Below are positions 1-8,692 of a DNA stretch of 19,005 nucleotides, piece after piece. The first letter of the stretch is position 1; each line of letters begins with the position of its first letter. The notes below the pieces were generated by a model. That model was not told where the DNA came from. It was given only the letters and a program-made list of their open reading frames with translations, and searched no databases. Source of the DNA: CAZIUL01 sp964542475 (GTDB lineage Bacteria; Planctomycetota; B15-G4; CAYZWU01). The stretch spans positions 1-19,005 of the forward strand of contig CAZIUL010000076.1 of NCBI GenBank assembly GCA_964542475.1. The letters run 5' to 3'. The position numbers were made by a program, and so were the translations under genes.

Positions 1-3
1 CCC

Positions 4-3000
4 CTACTTCAGCGTGGCCTTGCTCTTGTCCGGGTATTCGGGTCTTGCCGGCAGATCGATCGGATTCTTCGCCGCCATCTCCGTGACGACCTTGATTGCC
101 TCGTCGAGCTGCGCGTCGATGCCTTTTAGCACGTCGCAGGGCATGTTGGCCACGGGGATATCCGGGACCACACCAACGCCCTCGATGCTCCACTTGCCGG
201 TCATGTCGTAGTGCCCGAACTGCGGCGGCGTGGTCACACCGCCGTCCACGAGCGGCTGGTGAGGCTCTATACCCACTGCACCGCCCCAGGTGCGGTGCCC
301 GATGATCGGGCCGAACCCGCGGATTTTCCATGCCTCCGAAAAGATCTCCCCGTCCGACCCGGTGTCCATGTTGATCAGGAGCACCAGGTGGCCGCGGAAT
401 GTGCGCTCCGGCACGGGGCTCGGCTTGCCTTCCCTTGGCTGGTCCATGGTGTTGATCTTGCGCTCGAGCCGGTCGATGATCTGCTTGCTCGTGAACCCGC
501 CGCCGTTGTAGCGCACGTCGATTATCAGCCCCTGCTTGTAGTGCTGGGGATAAAACGCTCTTGCGAACTCGATGAGCCCGTTCTCCATCATGCCGGGGAT
601 ATGCAGGTAGCCGATGGCGCCGTCGGTCTTTTTCTCCACGTAGCGCCTGTTGTTCCCCACCCACTCCTTGTACCTGAGCCCGTTTTCCGAGCGGAGCGTC
701 TTCACCAGGTGTTTCTTTGCGCCTTCGAACGATGGCTCGTCGTTGTATGTCAGCTCCACAACCTGCCCGCTCTTGTTCTGAAGGTGCTTGTAGATGTTGT
801 CGCCCTTGGCGATCTTGTGGCTGTCGATGGCCAGTATGTAATGACCCTCCTTCACGGGGCAGCCGGGCAGATAAAACGGGGAGACGGCCGAAGCATCCCA
901 GTTGTCGGCAGGGATTATGCGCGAGATCCTGGGATAACCGTTTCCGTCGTCCATGAACTCCGCACCCAGCAGGCCTGTCCCTATCATGGCCGCCCTTGGC
1001 GAGTCCCCGCCGTAGATGTAGGTATGCCCCGCGTTCAGCTCGGCGATCATCTCACCGATCAGGTAGTTCAGATCGCCGCGCGTGCCGCAGAAGGGCACGA
1101 AGCCGCGGTACTTCTCCCCGACCTTATCCCAGTTCACTCCGTGCATGTTCGCGTCGTAGAACCAGTCGCGCTGCACGCGCCACGCCTCGTTGTAGATCTG
1201 CAGAAACTCCTCGTGCTTGTTCACCTCGATGTGCGCGTTCGCAAGGCTCAGCCTCCCGGCTCCAACGCTTGCCGCGCCCACCTTGACCACGCCGAACGAG
1301 CTCCCAGCCTTGTAGATGAGCTTCTCGGCGTCTGCCGAGAGATGGTACTGGCTGATCCCGCTCATCAGCACGCTGCTCTTGCCTTTGGCGACATCGAACC
1401 TGTACAGGTCCAGGTTCGAGGCTGCGCTGTCGTCAGCCACGTACTGGTACTTCAGGAACTCGTTCTCCGTCTTCTCCAGGTACAGGAACCCGCCCTTGAC
1501 AGCCTCGAGCCTGAACATGTTTCCAGGGCCCACGGGCGCGGGGATTATCCTTTTCTCGAAGCCGGTGGTTGTGATCGCGACATCGACCCCGTCAGCTCCA
1601 GGCTTTTTCGCGGCTGCTTTTTCTTTTGCCGGGTTGTCGCCGCCAGCTTTTTCCTCGTCTTTCTTCGGCTCCTCTTCAACATGAGCCGCCACGTTTTTCG
1701 GCGCGAAAGGCGATGAATCGCCTTCCTTCAGTATGAGAATGTATGGCCTTGTCATGTCCAGGAAGATGTGGTTCTGGTCCACGAATCCCATGACCGGCGA
1801 AAAATCGCGGTTCGACAGAAAGTACAGGTGCTTTCCGTCCCGGCTGAACGAAGGGCTCCAGTCCCTGGTCATCGGGCTTGTCACGCGGTACTGTTTCGCG
1901 GCATCGACCTCGTACAGGAAGATCGACTGGTAAAGCGACTGCTCCAGCTTGGAATAGGCGACCCACTTCGAATCGGGCGACCAGCAGTACTGCTGGATGC
2001 CCCAGTCGTACCACCCCTCGTCATACTCTCCCTTGTCGATCACGGTGATACCGCCTGTTTCGGTATCCACCATGTTGAGCCGCATGAACTTGTCGTGGTA
2101 CAGCAGGCGCTTCGAGTCGGGCGACCATACCGGGCGTTCGCAAAACCCCTTGCCCCCGCTGGTGAGCTTTTTCGGCTCCGCCCCGCCCCCGGGGCAGACC
2201 AGGTAAAGCTCCTCCTCGCCCGTTTCATCTGAGAAAAACGCGATCAGTTTCCCGTCAGGAGACCAGGCCGGGTTCTTCTCGCGGACACCCGACGTGCCCG
2301 TGAGGTTGTAGGTCACGCCCTCGTCGACAGGCAGGCTGATGATCTCGCCGCGTATGTCCATGACAGCGCGCTTACCCTTGGGAGAAAGGTTGAAACCGCC
2401 CGTGAACCTCGACGCGTCTATGAAGCTCGTCCTGATTGACACCGCATCGCTCGGGACATCGATGTCAACAGGCGCGTACTCCTTCGTGTCGAAGCTGTAA
2501 ATGTGAAGCTTTGCAGCATACTGGTAGATGATCCCGCCATTGCCGATGGACGGGTACTTGACGTCGTAGTCGTCGTAGAAGGTGAGCCTTGTAACCTTTG
2601 CGCTTTTTACCTCGTACTGAAACAGGTTCATTGTCCCGTCGTCGCGGTCCGAGGTGAAGTAGATGGAACCTCCGTGCCACATCGGGAAGTTGTCGGTTCC
2701 CTCGAAAGTGGTGATCCTCTCGAAATTACCCTCGGCGAGGGACCCCATCCACAGATCCTGGGCGGTGCCGCCCTTGTGCCTCTTCCAGTTCCTGAACTCG
2801 CGGGATCCACGGTTGTAGACGAGCGATTTGCCGTCCGGAGAAAGCGCTGCAAGCCCCGCGCGGTCAACAGGCAGCTTCTTTGGAATGCCTCCGCTTGCGG
2901 AGATCTTGTAGAGCATATCGGCGCGGGAAGGGTACTCGCGCTTCGAACGGAAAAGAACGTGCTCCCCATCCGGAAACCAGCCGAGCACCAGGTCGGCTGC

Positions 3001-3470
3001 CGGGTGATATGTCAGTCGCCTTGGTTCGCTCCCGTCACGGTCCATGACATAGACATCCATACCGCCGTCATAGCTCGCGGTAAAGGCAAGCCTCGATCCG
3101 TCGGGGCTGAACTTCGCAAAGACCTCTCCCCCTTCGGAGCGTGTAATGCGGCGCGCATCCCCGCCCTCGATAGAGACGAGCCAGAGATCGCCTTCATAGG
3201 TGAATACGATATGGTCATNNNNNNNNNNNNNNNNNNNNNNNNNNNNNNNNNNNNNNNNNNNNNNNNNNNNNNNNNNNNNNNNNNNNNNNNNNNNNNNNNN
3301 NNNNNNNNNNNNNNNNNNCCCTCGATAGAGACGAGCCAGAGATCGCCTTCATAGGTGAATACGATATGGTCATCGGACACATCCGCGTACCGCAGAAGAA
3401 GGGATTCAGCGGATGCCGCGCCATTTGCAAGGACCAGCAACAGGGATATGTAAACTATGCACCTATACAT
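4..3470 (-). CDS. Secreted tricorn-like protease (S41 family), split by an assembly gap
   Basis: This is a serine protease of the tricorn type (MEROPS S41), which cuts peptides into short oligopeptides. The start is the ATG at 3468-3470, preceded by AAAGGAG 8 nt upstream, and it opens a Sec signal (MYRCIVYISLLLVLANGAAS). The N-terminal half has repeated SPDG/SPDSK blades of two beta-propellers. A Lys/Glu/Ala-rich linker follows at about residues 545-590. The C-terminal half carries helical core, PDZ-like and S41 protease segments. Putative catalytic residues are His about 764 (AGHTY), Ser about 987 (TGSDGE) and Glu about 1045 (IEGVGVVPD). The Ser-Glu spacing of 58 equals that of Thermoplasma tricorn as I remember it. 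Collapsing the N run and one copy of the flanking 55-mer restores one frame of about 1103 residues, close to the 1071 of tricorn. As deposited the frame is broken. Archaeal tricorn is cytosolic, whereas this one is predicted to be exported. Family assignment is firm; substrate is unknown. Confidence 0.9.
3164..3218. repeat. Left copy of 55-bp duplicated gap flank (artefact)
   Basis: Starting at CCCTCGATAGAGACGAG and ending GATATGGTCAT, these 55 bases are identical to 3319-3373. An exact overlap of 55 fits two contigs adjacent in a de Bruijn graph built with k = 55 that were then scaffolded with a fixed N spacer. The encoded peptide (roughly DHIVFTYEGDLWLVSIEG) would be present only once in the real protein. 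Confidence 0.93.
3219..3318. other. Assembly gap (100 N)
   Basis: This is a run of exactly 100 N inside the tricorn-like gene. It is a scaffolding placeholder rather than measured sequence, since the 55 bases on its two sides are identical. Removing the N run plus one copy rejoins the reading frame. Confidence 0.97.
3319..3373. repeat. Right copy of 55-bp duplicated gap flank (artefact)
   Basis: This is identical base for base to 3164-3218 and abuts the right edge of the N run. The offset between copies is 155 bases, which is not a multiple of three, so the artefact frameshifts the annotated gene. Collapsing it restores the frame across the join. Confidence 0.93.
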
Positions 3471-3677
3471 GGATCGCTCCTTTCATGCTCAACGATCGAC
3501 ACACTCTTGTCTTTTCAGATCGATTTCGAAAACCGATAATTATCCAAAGATCCCGCGCGATTGACCATAAAAAAGTCGGTTAAACGTTTCCATGGGCAAA
3601 GGGTTTTTATACCATTTCGTGTGCACCCCTATGACCGTTGCGTCGGACACCCCGTTTTTTTAGAAAAGAGAAATACC
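3471..3677. promoter_or_regulatory. Divergent intergenic region between tricorn-like and S9 peptidase genes
   Basis: The 207 bp between two divergent start codons must hold promoters for both peptidase genes. It is visibly more AT-rich than the coding DNA around it. It contains an 8-bp palindrome AAACGTTT at 3582-3589, the core seen in LacI-family operators, but the flanks are not symmetric, so the match is weak. A TTGACC at 3561-3566 has no good -10 at normal spacing. The exact promoters cannot be assigned. Confidence 0.5.
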
Positions 3678-5969
3678 ATGATTAAACGAGCCTCCGCACA
3701 GGCGTTTCTGTTGATTCCGCTGTGTCTTTTGCTCACCGCTTCAGCCCAGGCCCAGGATGAATCCAGATCCCGGGTGAAGGAGTACTACAGCTACTACAGC
3801 CTTCCTTCCCTTGTGAAGGGCGGCTCCATCGATGCGAACTGGATGCCCGACGGAAACAGCTTCTGGTACGCAGAGGGCGCGCCGGCGGACACGGTGATCT
3901 ACAAGGTGGATCCAATGGCGGAGGAGGCGGCCGCTGTCCCGCTCTTCGACACAGACAGGGTGCGAAAGGCGCTCGAGCCCCTGCTCGGGCACGATCCGCC
4001 TTACAATGGGCTGCCGTTCGCCACCTTCTCCTTCGAGGACGAGGACCAAAGGGTGAAGTTCGAGGTGGAGGAACGGGAGTTCTTTCTCGACATGGAGAGC
4101 TACGCGATCACGCCCGCCCCGGCTGTTTCGGAGGAGGAGAAGGAGCGGACCACTCCACAGCGCATCAGAAAGGGCTTCACATCGGGCGCGCCCGATGTCA
4201 TGGAGGTGCGCTCCCCGGACAAGATGTGGTTCGCAGGTTCAGAGGACGACAACATCTACCTTCGATCGTGCATTGACAACCACAAGGTTTTTCTCACCAC
4301 TGACGCGGCTGAAGATTACGGATGGAGCGTATCAGGCGCTGCCTGGTCGCCTGACAGCCTGCTGCTCGCCCTCAACAAGTCGGATGCCCGCGGCGTGCAC
4401 AAGATCCCGGAGGTGCACTGGCTGAAAACCGAGGAACAGGTGGAGTTCTGGTCGTTTACCAAGGCGGGCGGGAAGCTGGCGCGCACCGAGATCCACATCG
4501 TCGACACGATCTCGAAAAAACAGGTCAAGGTGGAAGGGACCGGTCTCGATGACCATTACTTCTACATCCTTGGTTGGAGGCAAAACGGGTCCGAGCTCCT
4601 GCTTCTCCGCATGGACCGCGAGTTCAAGAGGCTGGACCTCCTGGCGGCTGACACTCATACCGGCAAGGCGCGCTTCATCATCACGGAAAAAAGCGAAACC
4701 TTCATCTACGGCCTGCGGTTCTTACAGATCGTTCGAACACTTCTGACTCCGATAGGCGACGGGAAACGGTTCGTGTGGATGGCGGAACGGGACGGATGGA
4801 ACCACCTCTATCTCTACGACTTTGACGGCTTTCAGCTCGCAAGGCTCACCCGGGGCGAAAAGCCTGTGGAAGCGGTCGTTGCAGTGGACCAGGAATCGGA
4901 ATGGGTCTACTTCCTGGCGCACGGCAGGGATGATGATCCCTACGACACCCACCTCTATCGCGTGGATTTCGAAGGAAAGAACCGTTCCCGGCTCACCGAG
5001 GCGCCCGGCCAGCACAACCCCGTGTTCTCGCCGTCAAAAAAGTTCTTTCTGGACACGCACTCCACAGCAGCGAGGCCGCCCAGGGTAGAGCTCAAAAAGG
5101 CGGACGGCGAGCTCATCAGTGTCGTATCCGATGCGGATATCAGCGGATTGAATAGCATCAACTGGTCACCGCCCGAGACATTCACTGTCAAGGCGGCGGA
5201 CGGAAAAACGGATCTGCACGGCGTGCTTTACAAACCAGCGGATTTCGATCCCGGGCGAAGGTACCCTGTGCTCGACCACATTTACAACGGCCCTTTTGTC
5301 ACCTGGGTGCCCCGTACCTTCATCGATTTCACGGGGCTTCAGTGCGGCGCCCTTGCCCGTCTCGGGTTCATCGTGTTCGTGGTGGACGGCAGGGGCACGA
5401 TCTGGCGGGGCAAGGAGTTCCAGGATGTTGTGTACCACAACTTCGGCCGCAACGAGATCCCGGACCACGCGGCTGTGCTGAAAAACCTGGCCGCGGACCG
5501 GCCGTACATGGACCTGGAACGGGTGGGGATCTTCGGCAGCTCCTGGGGAGGCTACATGACGATCCGGGCAATGGTGACGCATCCACACGTCTATCACGCG
5601 GGAGCTGCGGCATGCCCCGTGTCCGACCTGTACGACCATGCGGCCTTCCCCATCGAGGGGTACATGGGCACCCCGCAGAACAACAGGGAAGGGTACGAGC
5701 ACGCATCCTCCATCAAGCTCGCCGACAGGCTCGAGGGCAAACTCCTGCTCATGCACGGAACGAGCGATATGAACGCCACGTTTTCAGCAACCATGAAGAT
5801 GGTGTCGGCGCTCATCAAGGCGGGAAAGGAGCACGAGCTTGTTGTGGTGCCCGAGGTAAACCACGCGTTCAGCGGTGTTGTACCGGCTGCACGGTACATC
5901 TCCGAGATACAGCGCAAGTTCTTTGAGAGACACCTGCGCCCGGAGCTCGAGATCGCTGTCAAGGAGTGA
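3678..5969 (+). CDS. Secreted S9 family (prolyl oligopeptidase / DPP-IV-like) serine peptidase
   Basis: This is an exported serine peptidase that likely removes dipeptides or cuts short peptides. The start chosen is the ATG at 3678, giving 763 residues with a clean Sec signal (MIKRASAQAFLLIPLCLLL...ASAQAQ). The open frame extends upstream to a TTG at 3561, but that extra peptide does not look like a signal and has no ribosome site. The ribosome site at 3678 is weak (AAAAGAG). Residues about 50-500 form the beta-propeller (SPDS, SPSK blades) and about 510-755 the alpha/beta hydrolase domain. The triad is Ser622 in GSSWGGYM, Asp697 in HGTSDMN and His729 in PEVNHAF. A DGRGT motif precedes the nucleophile, as is usual in S9. 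It lies divergent from the tricorn-like protease, so the two may act in sequence on extracellular peptides. Its stop codon directly abuts the stop of the convergent sulfatase. Confidence 0.93.
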   Translation: MIKRASAQAFLLIPLCLLLTASAQAQDESRSRVKEYYSYYSLPSLVKGGSIDANWMPDGNSFWYAEGAPADTVIYKVDPMAEEAAAVPLFDTDRVRKALEPLLGHDPPYNGLPFATFSFEDEDQRVKFEVEEREFFLDMESYAITPAPAVSEEEKERTTPQRIRKGFTSGAPDVMEVRSPDKMWFAGSEDDNIYLRSCIDNHKVFLTTDAAEDYGWSVSGAAWSPDSLLLALNKSDARGVHKIPEVHWLKTEEQVEFWSFTKAGGKLARTEIHIVDTISKKQVKVEGTGLDDHYFYILGWRQNGSELLLLRMDREFKRLDLLAADTHTGKARFIITEKSETFIYGLRFLQIVRTLLTPIGDGKRFVWMAERDGWNHLYLYDFDGFQLARLTRGEKPVEAVVAVDQESEWVYFLAHGRDDDPYDTHLYRVDFEGKNRSRLTEAPGQHNPVFSPSKKFFLDTHSTAARPPRVELKKADGELISVVSDADISGLNSINWSPPETFTVKAADGKTDLHGVLYKPADFDPGRRYPVLDHIYNGPFVTWVPRTFIDFTGLQCGALARLGFIVFVVDGRGTIWRGKEFQDVVYHNFGRNEIPDHAAVLKNLAADRPYMDLERVGIFGSSWGGYMTIRAMVTHPHVYHAGAAACPVSDLYDHAAFPIEGYMGTPQNNREGYEHASSIKLADRLEGKLLLMHGTSDMNATFSATMKMVSALIKAGKEHELVVVPEVNHAFSGVVPAARYISEIQRKFFERHLRPELEIAVKE

Positions 5970-7322
5970 TCACCTGATCTTCAGCGGTTCGGCGGGGTAT
6001 GAGTCGATTGCTGCCTGGAGCGCGCGGCGGGCTCTTGCAGCATCCGTGTCACGGCTGTTTGCCGGGATGGGGTTCTCTTCGAGCGGGTCGGTGCGAAGGT
6101 CGAACAGGTTCCCGTCCCCGTAAAGCTTCCACCGCTTGTTCCTTGCGAACCGCTTCGCCTCGGTCTCCTCGCGTTTGGGCCTTGGGTGGTAGAAGCAAAA
6201 GATCCATTCCCTCGGATCGCCCGGCTTCCCTGTTATCTGCGGCAGAAAGCTTTGCCCGTCGAGCTTTGCGCCTTCAGGAGGCAAAACGCCCGCGGCATCC
6301 GCCAGGGTGGGTGTAAAATCGCTGAAATCGATCAGGTCATCGCATACCGCACCGCGCGGGGTATGCCCGGGCCGGCTCGCAATGAGCGGGACATGCGTTC
6401 CAGCATCCGTGGTGCTCCCTTTTCCTCCCTTGACCTTAAGCTCCCCCATCATCGAGGAGATGTTTTTGTGCGTGCCGTTGTCACCTGTGAACAGGACCAG
6501 TGTGTTTTCGCGGAGACCGAGCCTGTCCAGGCCCCGGATGATGCGCCCCACCACGCTGTCCATGTACGCGACCATGTCCGCGAAGTTCAGGTTCTTGTCA
6601 GCGCATTCCCGGTCCTCGCTTTCGGGCGTGGGATCGAAAGGGTTGTGCACGAGCGCCATTGGGTAGTAGATGAAAAACGGCTCATCCGCGCTCCGTTCCA
6701 TGAAGTCGAGCATGAAATCGCAGAAAAGATCCGGCCCGTACCTTCCTTCCGTGTTCTCGATGAACTCGTTGTTTCGCACGATCCGGGGGTCCCAGTACCT
6801 TGGGCCAAGCTCGCCCACCTGCCACAGGCAGTGCTCGTCAAATCCCGCATCCGCAGGAAGGGTGCCTGCGCCAGCGAGCTCCTTGTAATGCTCGGCCCCG
6901 TAAAGCTGCCACTTGCCCGCCACCGCTGTCCTGTAGCCTGCCTGCTGAAGCATGTGCCCGAAGGTGCGTTCTTCCGGGTTCAGGATGCTGAAGTTGGAAT
7001 AGTTCTTGATGTTGCTCATGCCGGTCATGATCTTGACCCTGCTCGGCGTGCAAAGAGGCTGGGAATGGCACTGCGTGAACATGACCCCTTCGCGGGCAAG
7101 GCCGTCGATCACAGGCGTTTCATAGCTCGTTCCCCCGTAGCACGAGAACCCTTCCACGCCGATGTCATCAGCCATGATGAGCACGATGTTGGGGCGTTCC
7201 CGCCCCCTGACGCGCAGGCCCCGGCCTGTCAGGCCGCATCCTGAAAAGGCAAGCGCGCCCGCGGACGCGGCAATGCCGCTCAAAAAGCTGCGGCGCGATA
7301 CGGTGTCCGAAACAACATCCAA
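5970..7322 (-). CDS. S1-type sulfatase, predicted Tat-exported lipoprotein
   Basis: This is a type I sulfatase that hydrolyses sulfate esters, probably on a glycan. The formylglycine site is CTPSR, with Cys91 as the residue to be matured. Metal ligands are likely Asp52-Asp53 (MADDIG) and Asp281-Asn282 (TGDNGTHK); Lys137, His226 and Lys286 fit the usual active-site set. The chosen start is the TTG at 7320-7322, 5 bp after the stop of the upstream oxidoreductase and 11 nt from GGAGG. It gives 450 residues opening with twin arginines (SRRSFLSG) and a lipobox-like AFSGC. A frame-open ATG at 7415 would add 31 Arg-rich residues that overlap the upstream gene, and I reject it. It is the last gene of the minus-strand operon. 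No sulfatase-maturating enzyme is in the window. The sulfatase call is firm, the start moderately so. Confidence 0.9.
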   Translation of the reverse strand: MDVVSDTVSRRSFLSGIAASAGALAFSGCGLTGRGLRVRGRERPNIVLIMADDIGVEGFSCYGGTSYETPVIDGLAREGVMFTQCHSQPLCTPSRVKIMTGMSNIKNYSNFSILNPEERTFGHMLQQAGYRTAVAGKWQLYGAEHYKELAGAGTLPADAGFDEHCLWQVGELGPRYWDPRIVRNNEFIENTEGRYGPDLFCDFMLDFMERSADEPFFIYYPMALVHNPFDPTPESEDRECADKNLNFADMVAYMDSVVGRIIRGLDRLGLRENTLVLFTGDNGTHKNISSMMGELKVKGGKGSTTDAGTHVPLIASRPGHTPRGAVCDDLIDFSDFTPTLADAAGVLPPEGAKLDGQSFLPQITGKPGDPREWIFCFYHPRPKREETEAKRFARNKRWKLYGDGNLFDLRTDPLEENPIPANSRDTDAARARRALQAAIDSYPAEPLKIR

Positions 7323-7327
7323 ACATC

Positions 7328-8689
7328 TCAAAGCCTCCAAGGGCTCCGCATTGCCCGGTTCAGGAGGCGCGCGGCTGTACCGTCTCCGATGATCTCTTCC
7401 TTTTCTGCGTCCCATTTGATACTCCGTTTGAGGCGTATAGAAATGTCGCTCAGGTGCGAGATGATGTCCGACTGGACAGCTGTTTCCACGGGACTCACGG
7501 TATCCGCCCTGCTTTTCACGCAGTTTACGAAGTTGAGCGAGTGGTTGCCGCTCTCGTATAGGTGAGTGTCGCTTTCCTTCAGTGTTATCTTCAGGAGCTT
7601 TTCATCGCTCGCATAGATGCCCCCCCTGTCAACGCTCACCCAGTCTTTGCTGCCGAAAAAGGTTGTGCCGTGGTCGCAGAACGGCCGGCCTTTCACAACG
7701 TCAATCGCCTTATTCGTGTTCATGAAGCGCATGGTAACACCGTTTTTGTAGCGGCAGTGCATGTCCCAGTCGCTGATGGTGTCGAACAGTCCCTTGGTAG
7801 GGATCACGCCGGTCCCCTGGTACTCGACAGGCGCCTGGTCGTCCGTGTCATTTCCCCACTGTGCAATGTCCAGGGGATGAGCCCCCCACCCCGCGATGAA
7901 ACCGAGCGCGTAGTCGTACACGTGGTAGGCTCCCCACTGGGTGCAGCGGTCCTTCGTGTAAGGCGACATTGGCGCGGGGCCGATCCACATGTCGTAGTCG
8001 AATCCGTCCGGTACGGGGATCGGAACGGTGGAGCCGCCGTCCTCGCTAACTTTCTCGTACCAGCCGGGCGCTGCCATTCCGGGGCACCACGCTTGAATCC
8101 GCTCCAGCTCGCCGAGGTACCCGTTTCGCGCCAGCTCGCAGGCGAAACGGAAGTTGTGTCCCGAGCGCTGCTGCGTGCCGTACTGGAAAACCGCCCCGTA
8201 CCGGTTCACTGTTTCCCGCAGCGCCTGGTTCCATGCCACGGCCAGGCCAAGCGGCTTTTCCACGTAGATGTCCTTGCCGGCGCGGACAGCAGCGATCGCT
8301 GTTGGTATGTGCCAGTGGTCAGGAGTTGCGATGGCCACCGCATCGATGCTCTCGTCCGCCAGGAGCTTTCTGAAATCGCCGTACATGGCGCACCCGCTGC
8401 CTGTGCCATTGCCGTCGCGCTTGGCATAGAACTCATCGATAGCCTTTGCGGTCGACATCTGCCGCGACTCGAAACAGTCGCACACAGCCACCACCTGTGC
8501 CTCTTTCAGCTCCAGAAAGCTCCTTGCCAGGGCGTTGCCGCGGCCGCCCGCGCCGATGTGCGCCACTGTCACGCGCTCGGAAGCGGGGGGGACACCTCCC
8601 CTGCCGAGCGCCGTCGATGTAATGATGTAGGGCGCGGCAAACACGCCGGCTGTCTTCTTCAGGAAATCGCGACGGGTTTGATTACTCAT
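7328..8689 (-). CDS. Gfo/Idh/MocA family oxidoreductase with Tat signal
   Basis: This is an NAD(P)-dependent sugar dehydrogenase-like protein of 453 residues. The N terminus is a twin-arginine signal (TRRDFLKKTAG). The Rossmann motif GAGGRG is at 46-51, ATPDHWH at 121-127, and the family hallmark EKP at 144-146. His271 in GWGAHPLD is the likely catalytic-region histidine. Export by Tat is reasonable because the protein can fold around its nicotinamide cofactor first, as in Zymomonas glucose-fructose oxidoreductase. The start at 8687-8689 follows a GAGGAG. The gene lies 3 bp downstream of the ThuA-DUF6807 gene, and its stop is followed 5 bp later by the sulfatase start, so translational coupling is likely. 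The family is certain; the sugar substrate is unknown. Confidence 0.93.
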   Translation of the reverse strand: MSNQTRRDFLKKTAGVFAAPYIITSTALGRGGVPPASERVTVAHIGAGGRGNALARSFLELKEAQVVAVCDCFESRQMSTAKAIDEFYAKRDGNGTGSGCAMYGDFRKLLADESIDAVAIATPDHWHIPTAIAAVRAGKDIYVEKPLGLAVAWNQALRETVNRYGAVFQYGTQQRSGHNFRFACELARNGYLGELERIQAWCPGMAAPGWYEKVSEDGGSTVPIPVPDGFDYDMWIGPAPMSPYTKDRCTQWGAYHVYDYALGFIAGWGAHPLDIAQWGNDTDDQAPVEYQGTGVIPTKGLFDTISDWDMHCRYKNGVTMRFMNTNKAIDVVKGRPFCDHGTTFFGSKDWVSVDRGGIYASDEKLLKITLKESDTHLYESGNHSLNFVNCVKSRADTVSPVETAVQSDIISHLSDISIRLKRSIKWDAEKEEIIGDGTAARLLNRAMRSPWRL

Positions 8690-8692
8690 TGC

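Noticed and set aside
211..1716. A 501-codon open frame on the plus strand
   Set aside because: It is the antisense shadow of the tricorn-like gene; high GC keeps stops rare, and the translation has no recognisable domain.
3012..3470. A continuous frame across the N run on the minus strand
   Set aside because: It joins the real signal peptide to a wrong frame because the gap and duplicated 55-mer shift the phase.
3561..3590. Sigma-70 promoter from TTGACC
   Set aside because: No acceptable -10 hexamer occurs 16-18 nt downstream.
3561..3677. N-terminal extension of the S9 peptidase from a TTG
   Set aside because: The ATG at 3678 opens a proper Sec signal; the extension would bury it and has no ribosome site.
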